Part shown: one piece after another, positions 19,440-27,828 of the stretch
How the letters are laid out: each line of letters starts with the position of its first letter
How positions within the stretch are numbered: the first letter of the stretch is position 1
NCBI RefSeq assembly: GCF_024054175.1
Contig: NZ_JAMXLA010000001.1
Span: forward strand, 162,292-226,291
DNA from: Flavobacterium sp. NRK1
GTDB lineage: Bacteria > Bacteroidota > Bacteroidia > Flavobacteriales > Flavobacteriaceae
DNA: 64,000 nucleotides
Direction of reading: 5' to 3'
The notes under the pieces: model-generated
Database searches by the model: none
Seen by the model: the letters and a program-made list of their open reading frames with translations, nothing else
Told to the model about the DNA's origin: nothing
Program-made: the position numbers and the translations under genes

Positions 19440-19858
19440 TATTTAATACAGCAATTTATCTATTGATTCGATTAGGGCTGATCAAGATTTTATTTTAGAT
19501 GTTTATTGAGAATGGAAAACCGTTTAATCTGAAAAGAGATGCTTCCTTTGTTAACATGACACCAAATTCACAATAGGCTCGCGGAGTCATCGGTATTTAA
19601 CTACACTTCTGTCATTTTGAGCGTAATGCAATGGATTCGGAAAATCCTGTTATACATTTCGGTTCTATATTCAACTACCCCGCCTACGGCACCCATCCAA
19701 AGGAGGGGAATCATAATAATATGAACAACTGATGTTTAGAGCGTGAGTTAAGCTAGTGTGACTCTTGAGATGGTTAAGAGTGCAAATTGTTACATTGTTA
19801 CATTGTTACATTGTTACATTGTTACATTGTTACATTGTTACACTAAAAAATTGATACA
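19440..19858. other. Intergenic region with decayed repeat copy B and octamer array
   Basis: No gene was seen. It contains the segments 19610-19640 (tgtcattttgagcg..ggattcgg) and 19674-19714 (ccccgcctacggcacccatc..ggggaatcat), which resemble the repeat copy near 18009-18114, and ends in the ATTGTTAC tandem array at 19786-19841. Confidence 0.6.
19786..19841. repeat. Seven tandem copies of the octamer ATTGTTAC
   Basis: Seven perfect 8 bp units with no mismatch, ending 17 bp before the stop of the first OmpA gene. Two-unit inverted copies occur at 19428-19439 and 20801-20812. Confidence 0.95.
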
Positions 19859-20755
19859 TTAATTATTCTCAACAATAAGTACCTCTACCCTACGGTTGGC
19901 TTCACGTTCTTCGGCATTTTTTTCAGGTATTGGGTAGAGTGGCTGGCTAACACCGAAACCTTCAAACGAAAGGCGGCTTTTCTCTATGCCGTTCAGGTTA
20001 AGAAACTGCATTACAGCCTTTGCCCTTTGTGTTGAAAGATTGGAACGGTCTGCTTTCATACAGCACACATGCCCTTGTAGTTTTATTTTAAGTTTGGGAT
20101 GTAATCTCATCGTTTCAAGAAGCTCATATAATTTGGGCCTTGAATCGGGCATCACACCAAAGCTGTTCTCATAAAAATTAAGATTATCAATACGAAGCTT
20201 ATCCCCCGCTTTGGATTGCCCTATTTTTTGCATAAAAGCCACATCTAGTGTAAGGTCTTCCATTTTACCACCGGGTCCCGGTACACGTACTGATGAAGGA
20301 TAAGTAATTGGTGCTTTTGCAACTTCGGGGTTTTCAATAGTTTCGGGAATTCCTAATATTTCATTTTCACGATGCAGGTCTTTTTCCTGTAGGTAGTAAA
20401 TAGTAACCTTACGGTTTTCTGCTTTTACAGGCGACTGTTTATGCAGTTTACCAAAACTTCTTGTTTTAAAATCGTCACGGATTTTTACTTTGTTTTGTAT
20501 TAGTCCGAAAACATGGCTTACCCTGCGTTGGGCGAGTGTATCATTCATTCCTATACTTCCGTCTTCATCAGTATATCCGTTTATGGCTAATATTTTGGAG
20601 TTCTTATTTTCTGCAAGCCACTTATTAAGCCTCTGCGCTTCTTCATTTTTAAGATCATACTTATTAGAATCAAAATAAAGTGAAAATTGTTCCTGAGCCT
20701 GCATGGCAATGGTAAAAAACAATAAAAATATAAGGAGTGAAAACAGCTTTTTCAT
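19859..20755 (-). CDS. OmpA-domain envelope protein, paralogue 1
   Basis: 298 residues with signal peptide ('MKKLFSLLIFLLFFTIAMQAQ'). Two OmpA-like segments: an N-terminal one ('FSLYFDSNKYDLKNEEAQRL' to 'LAQRRVSHV') and a C-terminal one ('LKIKLQGHVCCMKADRSNLS' to 'EANRRVEVLIVENN'). In OmpA this fold binds diaminopimelate of peptidoglycan through Asp and Arg. The second Arg is kept here ('NRRVE'), but the Asp-containing GHTD turn is GHVCC. There is no beta-barrel, so it is probably periplasmic. It lies 114 bp after paralogue 2 in the same direction. Confidence 0.85.
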   Translation of the reverse strand: MKKLFSLLIFLLFFTIAMQAQEQFSLYFDSNKYDLKNEEAQRLNKWLAENKNSKILAINGYTDEDGSIGMNDTLAQRRVSHVFGLIQNKVKIRDDFKTRSFGKLHKQSPVKAENRKVTIYYLQEKDLHRENEILGIPETIENPEVAKAPITYPSSVRVPGPGGKMEDLTLDVAFMQKIGQSKAGDKLRIDNLNFYENSFGVMPDSRPKLYELLETMRLHPKLKIKLQGHVCCMKADRSNLSTQRAKAVMQFLNLNGIEKSRLSFEGFGVSQPLYPIPEKNAEEREANRRVEVLIVENN

Positions 20756-20869
20756 GAGCAGGAATTTGTTATAAAACGAAAATAAGCATTTAATTTATAT
20801 GTAACAATGTACAAATTTTAAATGTAGCAATTAATATACCCAATTTAAATACATTAGTAAAATCGATAA

Positions 20870-21688
20870 TTAATTCTCTACAATCTCAATTTCCACCCTA
20901 CGGTTTGCCGTTTTTTCTTCTTCAGTCTTTTCCGGTATAGGATATATTGGCCTTGTACTTCCAAAACTGATATAAGACAATCTTCTTTTGCTTATGCCGT
21001 TTCTAACCAAATAATTATATACCGCTATAGCACGCTTACGTGATAGTTTAATTTTATTTTCAGGTTCACAGCACACATGTCCCTGAATTTGTATTTTAAG
21101 TTTAGGATGTTCCTTCAACATCGCCAGCAGCTCTCTCAGCACAGGTGCTGAAGATGGAAGCATAACATCTTCATTATTATAAAAATTCAGATTTTTAAGC
21201 AGTATCTTATCTCCTTTTTTAGCATTAGTTACATCTTTGCTTAATTCGGATTTTACAAGTTCAGGTTTATTTGTAGTAGGTTTAACTTCTAAAGATTCGG
21301 CTGGTGTTGGCGCGGGTTGTATTGCAGGCTTTGCATACTGAATAACAACTTTACGGTCTGCCTCATTATATTCTGCTACGGCTTCACTTTCTCCAAAACC
21401 TTTTTTCGCTGCATCACTAGTATTGATGTTTGATGCTTTTAATTCCATGTACACATACTGTATGCGCCTTTTAGATAAATCTAAATTATAAACGTTATTC
21501 CCGGTCAGATCTGTATATCCGTATATCTTTTGAATTTTTGCATCAGGATTCCGCTTTATCCACTCCGATAACTTTTGCTGTGACGCTTCATTAGCTAAAG
21601 CAGCATCAAAATCAAAATGTACCGTAAATTGCTCCTGCCCAACGGCAGAAAATGTAAGCAATAATAAGACAGGTAAAAAGCTTTTCAT
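20870..21688 (-). CDS. OmpA-domain envelope protein, paralogue 2
   Basis: 272 residues from the ATG at 21688, which opens a signal peptide ('MKSFLPVLLLLTFSAVGQ'). The upstream ATG at 21718 falls in the promoter. The architecture equals that of its neighbour: an N-terminal OmpA-like half ('TVHFDFDAALANEASQQKL', 'YGYTDLTGNNVYNLDLSKRR'), a Pro/Glu-rich linker, then 'LKIQIQGHVCCEPENKIKLS' to 'KTANRRVEIEIVEN'. The vicinal cysteines at the binding turn are shared, so they predate the duplication. It is probably a periplasmic envelope protein. The partner is unknown. Confidence 0.85.
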   Translation of the reverse strand: MKSFLPVLLLLTFSAVGQEQFTVHFDFDAALANEASQQKLSEWIKRNPDAKIQKIYGYTDLTGNNVYNLDLSKRRIQYVYMELKASNINTSDAAKKGFGESEAVAEYNEADRKVVIQYAKPAIQPAPTPAESLEVKPTTNKPELVKSELSKDVTNAKKGDKILLKNLNFYNNEDVMLPSSAPVLRELLAMLKEHPKLKIQIQGHVCCEPENKIKLSRKRAIAVYNYLVRNGISKRRLSYISFGSTRPIYPIPEKTEEEKTANRRVEIEIVEN

Positions 21689-21715
21689 ATTTGTAGGTTT
21701 TTTAGCATATCTATT

Positions 21716-21745
21716 CAAATATACATTTTAATTGCTTATTTGCAA
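21716..21745 (-). promoter_or_regulatory. Promoter of OmpA paralogue 2
   Basis: TATATTTG on the minus strand (21716-21723), TTG at 21743-21745, spacer exactly 19 bp, giving the complete consensus. Confidence 0.7.
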
Positions 21746-21765
21746 ACCAACAGATATAATACTAA

Positions 21766-21796
21766 GAAAAAGCCCCTATGCAAATGCATAAGAGCT
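21766..21796 (-). terminator. Terminator of glutamine synthetase III
   Basis: Twelve-position stem with two non-Watson-Crick positions (21771-21782 with 21785-21796), followed by a U-run on the minus strand. Confidence 0.65.
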
Positions 21797-21822
21797 AACT
21801 CAAAAAATTGCTATGAAATATA

Positions 21823-24009
21823 TTATCGTGTAAACAATAATTCTCTGTATTTAGTCAATGTCCATATTTCATCATCTACTAAAAGCTCAAGTTTATCACA
21901 ATGATCTCTGATAGTATCAAAATATGGTTTAACAGTATCACAATATGCATGTGCCATTTTTTCAGCAGTATCTAATGCATTGGCTTTTTTACGGGCTTCA
22001 GTCATTTCTTCAACCTGAGAATTAATAGCAGCAATGTGTCCTGAAATTTCTTTAATAAGTATAATTTGCTCTTTAGCTACATTTTCAAAATCGCTTCCGA
22101 AAATTTCTTTAAGACCTTTTACATTCTCAATAAGTACGTTTTGGTAACGGATAGCCGTAGGTATAACGTGGTTGCGTGCAATATCTCCAAGAACCCTTCC
22201 TTCTATCTGTATTTTTTTAGTGTACTCTTCAAGCTCAATTTCGTAACGTGCTTCTGCCTCAACATGGTTCATTACGCCAAGTTCTTCAAATAACGAAAGT
22301 GACTTTTCAGAAACTTTTGCTTTAAGTGCAGTAGGTGTAGTTTTGTAGTTGCTAAGTCCACGTTTTTCAGCTTCTTTTTCCCACTCTTCACTATAACCGT
22401 CACCTTCAAAAAGAATAGCTTTAGTTTCTTTAATATACTCTCTAAGTACGTTAAAGATAGCATCATCTTTCTTCATTCCTCCTTCAATAAGAGTATCAAC
22501 TGCGGCTTTAAAGTCTCTAAGCTGTTTCGCAACGATAGAGTTAACAATTGTCATAGCATTAGCACAGTTAGCGCTTGAACCTACAGCACGGAATTCAAAT
22601 TTGTTTCCTGTAAAGGCAAACGGAGAAGTTCTGTTTCTGTCAGTGTTATCAAGTAACACATCCGGAATTTTGCCTACTACGTTAAGTTTAAGATCTGTTT
22701 TTTCTTCCGGAGATAATTTTCCGTTAGATACCCCTTCAAGCTCAGCAAGAACTTTTGTAAGCTGCTGACCGATGAATACAGATATAATTGCAGGAGGAGC
22801 TTCGTTAGCACCAAGCCTGTGATCGTTAGTTGCTGTAGCAATACTTGCTCTCATTAATTCTTCATTAGTATAAACAGCTTTAATAGTGTTTATGAAGAAT
22901 GTAAGGAACTGCAAGTTGCTCATTGGCGTTTTACCAGGCCCAAGAAGGTTAACTCCTGTATCTGTAGCCATAGACCAGTTATTGTGCTTACCCGAACCGT
23001 TTACTCCTTTAAATGGCTTTTCATGGAAAAGCACTTTAAAGTCATGACGCTCTGCAACTTTCTGCATAACATCCATTAGTAAAGAGTTATGATCTACTGC
23101 AAGGTTAGTTTCTTCAAATATAGGAGCAAGCTCAAACTGGTTAGGTGCAACCTCGTTGTGACGGGTTTTTACCGGAATACCAAGAAGCATACACTCGTTT
23201 TCAAGATCTCTCATGTAGTTAAGTACACGAGTTGGTATAGAACCAAAATAATGATCTTCTAACTGCTGTCCTTTAGCTGAAGTGTGCCCTAATAATGTAC
23301 GTCCTGTAAGTGTAATATCAGGTCTTGAGTTTGCAAGAGCTGCATCAACAAGAAAATACTCCTGTTCCCATCCCAGGGTAGCAGTTACTTTCTTAACATT
23401 TTTATCAAAATAACGGCAAACATCTGTTGCAGCCTGATCTACTGCATGAAGTGCCCTTAATAGTGGTGTTTTATAATCAAGTGCCTCACCTGTATAAGAT
23501 ACAAATACAGTTGGGATGCAAAGTGTAGTACCAAAAATAAATGCAGGAGAGGTTGGGTCCCATGCAGTATATCCACGGGCCTCAAATGTATTTCTTATAC
23601 CTCCGTTAGGGAAACTTGATGCATCCGGCTCCTGTTGCACTAACTGGCTTCCGCCAAATTTTTCAACCGGGTCGCTGCCGTCATATGATGTTTCAAAGAA
23701 AGCATCATGCTTCTCTGCTGTAGTACCTGTTAATGGCTGAAACCAGTGAGTATAGTGAGTAACACCTTTAGAAAGTGCCCACTCTTTCATACCCATAGCA
23801 ATATAATCTGCCAGTTTACGATCTATTTTAGTTCCGTGCTGTACTGCATTTTTTACAGCCTGGTAAGCTTCAGGCGTTAAAAACTGACGCATTGCTTTGT
23901 CATTAAACACATTACTACCGAAAATGATAGACTTTCTGTCTAGTTCTTCTACTTTAACCGGCCTTCTGTTTGCGGTTTGCTGTAGTGCCTGAAAACGAAA
24001 TGTTGACAT
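21823..24009 (-). CDS. Glutamine synthetase type III
   Basis: 728 residues, the usual size of GSIII (GlnN), far longer than GSI or GSII. It assimilates ammonium by ATP-dependent amidation of glutamate. Recognisable motifs are 'ATLGWEQEYFLVD' (metal-binding Glu), 'HNEVAPNQFELAP', 'FHEKPFKGVNGSGKHNNWS' and 'RTSPFAFTGNKFEFRAVGS'. GSIII is the main form in Bacteroidota. The gene is alone, with a -7 element at 24051 that lacks a -33 TTG but has an ACCCC-N10-GGGGT dyad in its place, suggesting activated transcription, perhaps by nitrogen status. Confidence 0.97.
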   Translation of the reverse strand: MSTFRFQALQQTANRRPVKVEELDRKSIIFGSNVFNDKAMRQFLTPEAYQAVKNAVQHGTKIDRKLADYIAMGMKEWALSKGVTHYTHWFQPLTGTTAEKHDAFFETSYDGSDPVEKFGGSQLVQQEPDASSFPNGGIRNTFEARGYTAWDPTSPAFIFGTTLCIPTVFVSYTGEALDYKTPLLRALHAVDQAATDVCRYFDKNVKKVTATLGWEQEYFLVDAALANSRPDITLTGRTLLGHTSAKGQQLEDHYFGSIPTRVLNYMRDLENECMLLGIPVKTRHNEVAPNQFELAPIFEETNLAVDHNSLLMDVMQKVAERHDFKVLFHEKPFKGVNGSGKHNNWSMATDTGVNLLGPGKTPMSNLQFLTFFINTIKAVYTNEELMRASIATATNDHRLGANEAPPAIISVFIGQQLTKVLAELEGVSNGKLSPEEKTDLKLNVVGKIPDVLLDNTDRNRTSPFAFTGNKFEFRAVGSSANCANAMTIVNSIVAKQLRDFKAAVDTLIEGGMKKDDAIFNVLREYIKETKAILFEGDGYSEEWEKEAEKRGLSNYKTTPTALKAKVSEKSLSLFEELGVMNHVEAEARYEIELEEYTKKIQIEGRVLGDIARNHVIPTAIRYQNVLIENVKGLKEIFGSDFENVAKEQIILIKEISGHIAAINSQVEEMTEARKKANALDTAEKMAHAYCDTVKPYFDTIRDHCDKLELLVDDEIWTLTKYRELLFTR

Positions 24010-24050
24010 GAAACTTTATTTTTAATGTTAATGATGAATTAAATTCTGTG

Positions 24051-24058
24051 CAAATGTA
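24051..24058 (-). promoter_or_regulatory. -7 element of glutamine synthetase III
   Basis: TACATTTG on the minus strand. No TTG at the -33 position, which fits an activator-dependent promoter. Confidence 0.55.
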
Positions 24059-24080
24059 CAAAAAAATGTTTCAAAATTTA

Positions 24081-24147
24081 AATACCCCCATTTTTTTAGG
24101 GGTTAAAAAAATATTATTTTATCAAAACCGCAATAATACCCCCATTT
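24081..24147. promoter_or_regulatory. Candidate regulator sites upstream of glutamine synthetase III
   Basis: The 13-mer AATACCCCCATTT occurs at 24081-24093 and again at 24135-24147. The first copy is part of a dyad, ACCCC (24084-24088) and GGGGT (24099-24103), centred about 47 bp upstream of the expected start of transcription. Confidence 0.5.
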
Positions 24148-24361
24148 ATAATAATAAAATTATTTTTAGTTAATTTTACAGTACCAACAAATCAATCTTT
24201 GCATTATTTTCAAAAAAAATCTTACATCAGTAAACATTATTTTAATATTCATAAAGCATTGTTAATTGAGTTAAATATTTATTAAGCAAATTGCTGTTTG
24301 CATGAGGATTACATAATTTAGACGAAGATTAATTTTATAACCTAATGTAATTCCATAAAAC

Positions 24362-24622
24362 ATGAAAAACAAGAAACTTATTATAGGTATTGCTGCAGGA
24401 GCAGCGGTACTGGCAGGAGCAGCAGTAATTATTGCACGCAGAAGAACAAGAAAAAACCACGAAATGGAAGTGCAGGAAGCCAAAGACCATTTTAAAGGCA
24501 AACTAAACGAACTACAGCGCAAAGCTAAAAAAGAACTTAAAAGCGGATCTACAGACCTTAAAGATGCTGTTAACACCGCTAAAGAAAGAGCAACCGACTG
24601 GGTTAATAAAGCGAATGCATAA
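24362..24622 (+). CDS. YtxH-like small membrane-anchored protein
   Basis: 86 residues. One Ala/Gly-rich transmembrane segment (about residues 6-25) followed by a basic stop-transfer 'RRRTRKNHE' and a long charged amphipathic helix ('FKGKLNELQRKAKKELKSG'), the layout of YtxH/YjbJ-type stress proteins. In other bacteria such proteins rise in general stress, but the function is not established. It is a single gene with a terminator. Confidence 0.8.
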   Translation: MKNKKLIIGIAAGAAVLAGAAVIIARRRTRKNHEMEVQEAKDHFKGKLNELQRKAKKELKSGSTDLKDAVNTAKERATDWVNKANA

Positions 24623-24674
24623 ACCTTAAGCAGACCAGCCAACTTACAATTAAGGCAAACGCATCGTACAATTT

Positions 24675-24703
24675 AAAACCGGTTAGTATTTATAGCCGGT
24701 TTT
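24675..24703 (+). terminator. Terminator of the YtxH gene
   Basis: Eight-base-pair stem (24675-24682 with 24696-24703) and a T-run. Confidence 0.75.
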
Positions 24704-24768
24704 TTCAATGCCATTTATGAAATGATTTTAATGAAGACTAAAAAAACTACTAAACACCTTAATGCGTT

Positions 24769-27135
24769 ATGAAAACCAGAAAAAATGCAGGGAGAAAATT
24801 TCAGCCCTATAATTTATTAATAGAACAGCTGGCCGAACAGGCTAAAGAAGCTGATAATACAATATTGCCTGAAATTTTGGTAATTACCACATTCCCACCG
24901 AGACAATGCGGTATTGCCACCTATTCCCAGGATCTTATAAAAGCGCTTAATGATCATTATGTAGATTCTTTTTCCATTAAAATATGCGCACTTGAAAATG
25001 AGCATGAAAGACATACTTATACAGACCCTTCTGTAAAACATGTGCTTAACGTATCTGTTCCTGAATCATACACACAATTAGCACAGGCTATAAATGAAGA
25101 TGAAAATATTAAAATTGTTCTTATGCAGCATGAGTTTGGCCTTGTGCATGAAAGTGTAAATAATTTTAATAGTTTTATTGACGCTGTACAAAAACCATTA
25201 TCATTTGTATTTCACACTGTGCTGCCCGGACCAAATGATGAGCTGAGAGCGAATGTACAACATATACTTAATCGCGCTGACTCCATAATAGTAATGACAC
25301 ATAATGCGTCTGATATTCTTGTTCGTGATTATATAATTGACCGTGAAAAAATTACTGTAATTCCTCATGGCACCCACTTGGTAGCCCATACAAACGTTGA
25401 TGACCTTAAACGCAAATATGGTTTTGAAGGGAGGACAGTACTGTCAACATTCGGATTACTAAGTTCAGGGAAAAGTATAGAAACTACACTTGATGCACTG
25501 CCACAGGTAGTTGATAAAACACCTGATGTGCTATTCCTTATAATAGGTAAAACCCATCCTACTGTTGCCTTAAATGAAGGTGAAGCATACAGAGAATCGC
25601 TTATTGCTAAAATTGCCGAACTGGGTATTGAAGACAATGTAAAATTCATTAATAAATACGTAGATCTTAACGAATTACTGGAATACCTTCAGCTTACAGA
25701 CATTTATCTTTTCACATCAAAAGACCCTAATCAGGCAGTAAGTGGTACTTTTTCATATGCGCTTAGCTGCGGATGCCCTATTATCTCTACTCCCATTCCA
25801 CACGCAAAAGAGGTATTGGCAGGAGAAACAGGCATTACATTCGACTTTGGAAATTCTGAACAGTTAGCTGAGGCCATCAATACGCTATTGTTTGATGAAA
25901 ATTTAAGAAGGAACATGGTGCTTAACGGGCTCCATAAAATAATACACACTGCATGGGAAAATTCAGCAGTAAATCACGCCAAACTTTTAGCCAGAACTGC
26001 CAACGGAATAAAACTTCAATACCGCAATCCTGAAGTTAATCTTAGTCACATTAAAGCAATGACTACCGATTTTGGCATGCTTCAGTTCAGCAAACTTAAC
26101 AGGCCGGATTTAGAATCCGGATATACTATAGATGATAATGCAAGGGCCATGATAGCTATGGGCCAGCACTATAAACGATATAAAGACCCGTCAGTATTAA
26201 AGTATATTAAAATCTATCTTAACTATATAGAATTCTGCCAGTTTGAAGATGGTAGGTTTATTAACTATGTTGATGTTAATAAAAAGATCACTGCACAAAA
26301 TAACAATGAAAACCTTGAGGACAGTTCAGGCCGTGCAATGTGGGCATTAGGATATATTGTGTCTTTAGGCAACATTTTACCGGAAGAAATTTCTAAAAAA
26401 GCACAAGACATTTTCCAAAAATCGCTTTCATTAACAAAGAATATTTATTCTACAAGAGCAATGGCTTTTGTAATAAAAGGCCTGTACTATTACAACCGTA
26501 GAGTTAAAGATACTGATACCTTGATTTATATTAAGCTGTTTGCTGATCGTATGGTACAGATGTACCGCCATGAAGCAGATGAAGAATGGAAATGGTTTGA
26601 AGGTTACTTAACCTATGCAAATAGCGTTTTGCCAGAAGCACTACTGCTTTGCTATGCGATTACTAACGACGAGGTGTACAAAAGCATAGCAAAAGAATCG
26701 TTTGATTTTTTACTTGCAAATACGTTTGATGAGAATGAAATTAAAGTAATTTCAAACCGCAGCTGGATGTTTAAAGGATCTAAAAAAGAACGTTATGGTG
26801 AGCAGCCAATAGACGTTGCATATACAATACTGGCGTTACGTAAGTTTCATGATATTTTTAAAGAGGAAGAATACCTTAACAAAATGGAAATAGCATTTAA
26901 CTGGTTTCTGGGTAACAATCATTTACATCAAATCATTTATAACCCGTGTACAGGTGGCTGCTTTGACGGACTTGAAGAGCACAATGTCAACCTTAACCAG
27001 GGCGCGGAAAGCACTGTGAGTTACCTAATGGCAAGATTAACTATAACTAAATACTTTGGTAATGCTGATATGGTTTATTTTAGAAAAAAACAAAGAGCTG
27101 CTAAAATTTCAGCCCTGCGTACACTTGATTTTTAA
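24769..27135 (+). CDS. GT4-type glycosyltransferase fused to an alpha-barrel C-terminal domain
   Basis: 788 residues. Residues about 35-410 form a GT-B family 4 glycosyltransferase: 'ILVITTFPPRQCGIATYSQDL' at the N-terminus, the acceptor-side 'MQHEFGLVHES', and the donor-side 'GTFSYALSCGCPIISTPIPHAKEVLAGETG' region. Residues about 430-770 are an all-helical region with repeats such as 'YTIDDNARAMIAMGQHYKR' and 'EDSSGRAMWALGY', which fits an (alpha/alpha)6 barrel of the kind found in glycosidases and lyases. It is cytoplasmic. It may build or remodel mannose- or glucose-containing glycans, but the substrate is not visible. It ends at a strong bidirectional terminator. Confidence 0.85.
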   Translation: MKTRKNAGRKFQPYNLLIEQLAEQAKEADNTILPEILVITTFPPRQCGIATYSQDLIKALNDHYVDSFSIKICALENEHERHTYTDPSVKHVLNVSVPESYTQLAQAINEDENIKIVLMQHEFGLVHESVNNFNSFIDAVQKPLSFVFHTVLPGPNDELRANVQHILNRADSIIVMTHNASDILVRDYIIDREKITVIPHGTHLVAHTNVDDLKRKYGFEGRTVLSTFGLLSSGKSIETTLDALPQVVDKTPDVLFLIIGKTHPTVALNEGEAYRESLIAKIAELGIEDNVKFINKYVDLNELLEYLQLTDIYLFTSKDPNQAVSGTFSYALSCGCPIISTPIPHAKEVLAGETGITFDFGNSEQLAEAINTLLFDENLRRNMVLNGLHKIIHTAWENSAVNHAKLLARTANGIKLQYRNPEVNLSHIKAMTTDFGMLQFSKLNRPDLESGYTIDDNARAMIAMGQHYKRYKDPSVLKYIKIYLNYIEFCQFEDGRFINYVDVNKKITAQNNNENLEDSSGRAMWALGYIVSLGNILPEEISKKAQDIFQKSLSLTKNIYSTRAMAFVIKGLYYYNRRVKDTDTLIYIKLFADRMVQMYRHEADEEWKWFEGYLTYANSVLPEALLLCYAITNDEVYKSIAKESFDFLLANTFDENEIKVISNRSWMFKGSKKERYGEQPIDVAYTILALRKFHDIFKEEEYLNKMEIAFNWFLGNNHLHQIIYNPCTGGCFDGLEEHNVNLNQGAESTVSYLMARLTITKYFGNADMVYFRKKQRAAKISALRTLDF

Positions 27136-27156
27136 GACCAATATAAATCAGAATAT

Positions 27157-27196
27157 AAAAAAGCAAAGCTCTCCAATTGGAGAGCTTTGCTTTTTT
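27157..27196. terminator. Bidirectional terminator between convergent genes
   Basis: Near-perfect palindrome of about 19 bp arms (27157-27175 with its complement through 27196), A-run on one side and T-run on the other. Confidence 0.9.
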
Positions 27197-27218
27197 ATAT
27201 AGTAAGATGATTGAAAAC

Positions 27219-27713
27219 TTATTTAATAGTTTTTATTTCTGTTGAGCCATTTGCTTCTTTAATAGCACTCATAACGGTATCAAAATCATTGTTGTCAAGG
27301 TTTTCAGCAACATATCCCGGTACAAGTACAATTCTGAAAATCTGATTAAGTGAAAAATCCTGTCTTAAAATGGGGTCAAAGTCAGCATCTAAATATATCA
27401 CTACATCATCCTGAGAAAAATCAAAGAAATATTTTAAACTTCCTTCAGGTAAATCGTAGCTCGTAGGAATAGGTTCCCATATATCATTACCTAAATCATT
27501 AGCACCTGAAAGCCTGTACACTAAAACCACATCTGTCGATAAAATTTTAGGATTTAACGGTACTAAAATCTGATAATCTCCTGACTGGGTAAAATTTACA
27601 TTATCAACTTCAAAAATTTCCGGATATGTATCATAATCTACATCATCGTCATTACTGCATCCCGTGAGTCCAAATACGCCCACAATACTTAAAAGTAAAA
27701 ATATCTTTTTCAT
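27219..27713 (-). CDS. Lipoprotein of unknown function
   Basis: 164 residues. Lipoprotein signal with the lipobox 'VFGLTGC', lipid Cys at 19, followed by the acidic 'SNDDDVDYD', a pattern typical of surface-exposed Bacteroidota lipoproteins. The rest looks like a beta-sandwich ('GDYQILVPLNP', 'VVLVYRLSGANDLG', 'FRIVLVPGYVAENL'). No family recognised. It is monocistronic. Confidence 0.8.
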   Translation of the reverse strand: MKKIFLLLSIVGVFGLTGCSNDDDVDYDTYPEIFEVDNVNFTQSGDYQILVPLNPKILSTDVVLVYRLSGANDLGNDIWEPIPTSYDLPEGSLKYFFDFSQDDVVIYLDADFDPILRQDFSLNQIFRIVLVPGYVAENLDNNDFDTVMSAIKEANGSTEIKTIK

Positions 27714-27797
27714 AATTTTAATGTGTTAGTTGTTGATTTTATATTGTTTAAAGGTAATTAACCAAAAACTGAACCAAAAATTTAATTTAATAAAAAA

Positions 27798-27825
27798 TTG
27801 CTAAAAAAAATTTTAAATATATTTG
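27798..27825 (+). promoter_or_regulatory. Promoter of the DUF1543 gene, leaderless arrangement
   Basis: TTG at 27798-27800, 17 bp spacer, TATATTTG at 27818-27825. The ATG at 27829 follows after 3 bp. Confidence 0.65.
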
Positions 27826-27828
27826 CGT

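Larger units (their letters stand above)
24010..24361. other. Divergent regulatory region
   Basis: 352 bp of very AT-rich DNA between glutamine synthetase III and the YtxH gene. Apart from the promoter and the ACCCC sites, I see no gene or RNA. Confidence 0.6.

Noticed and set aside
19786..19841. CRISPR array
   Set aside because: Eight-base units without spacers. It is a simple tandem repeat.
24081..24147. Terminator reading of the CCCCC..GGGG dyad
   Set aside because: It lies between divergent gene starts, so there is no upstream gene to terminate on either strand.
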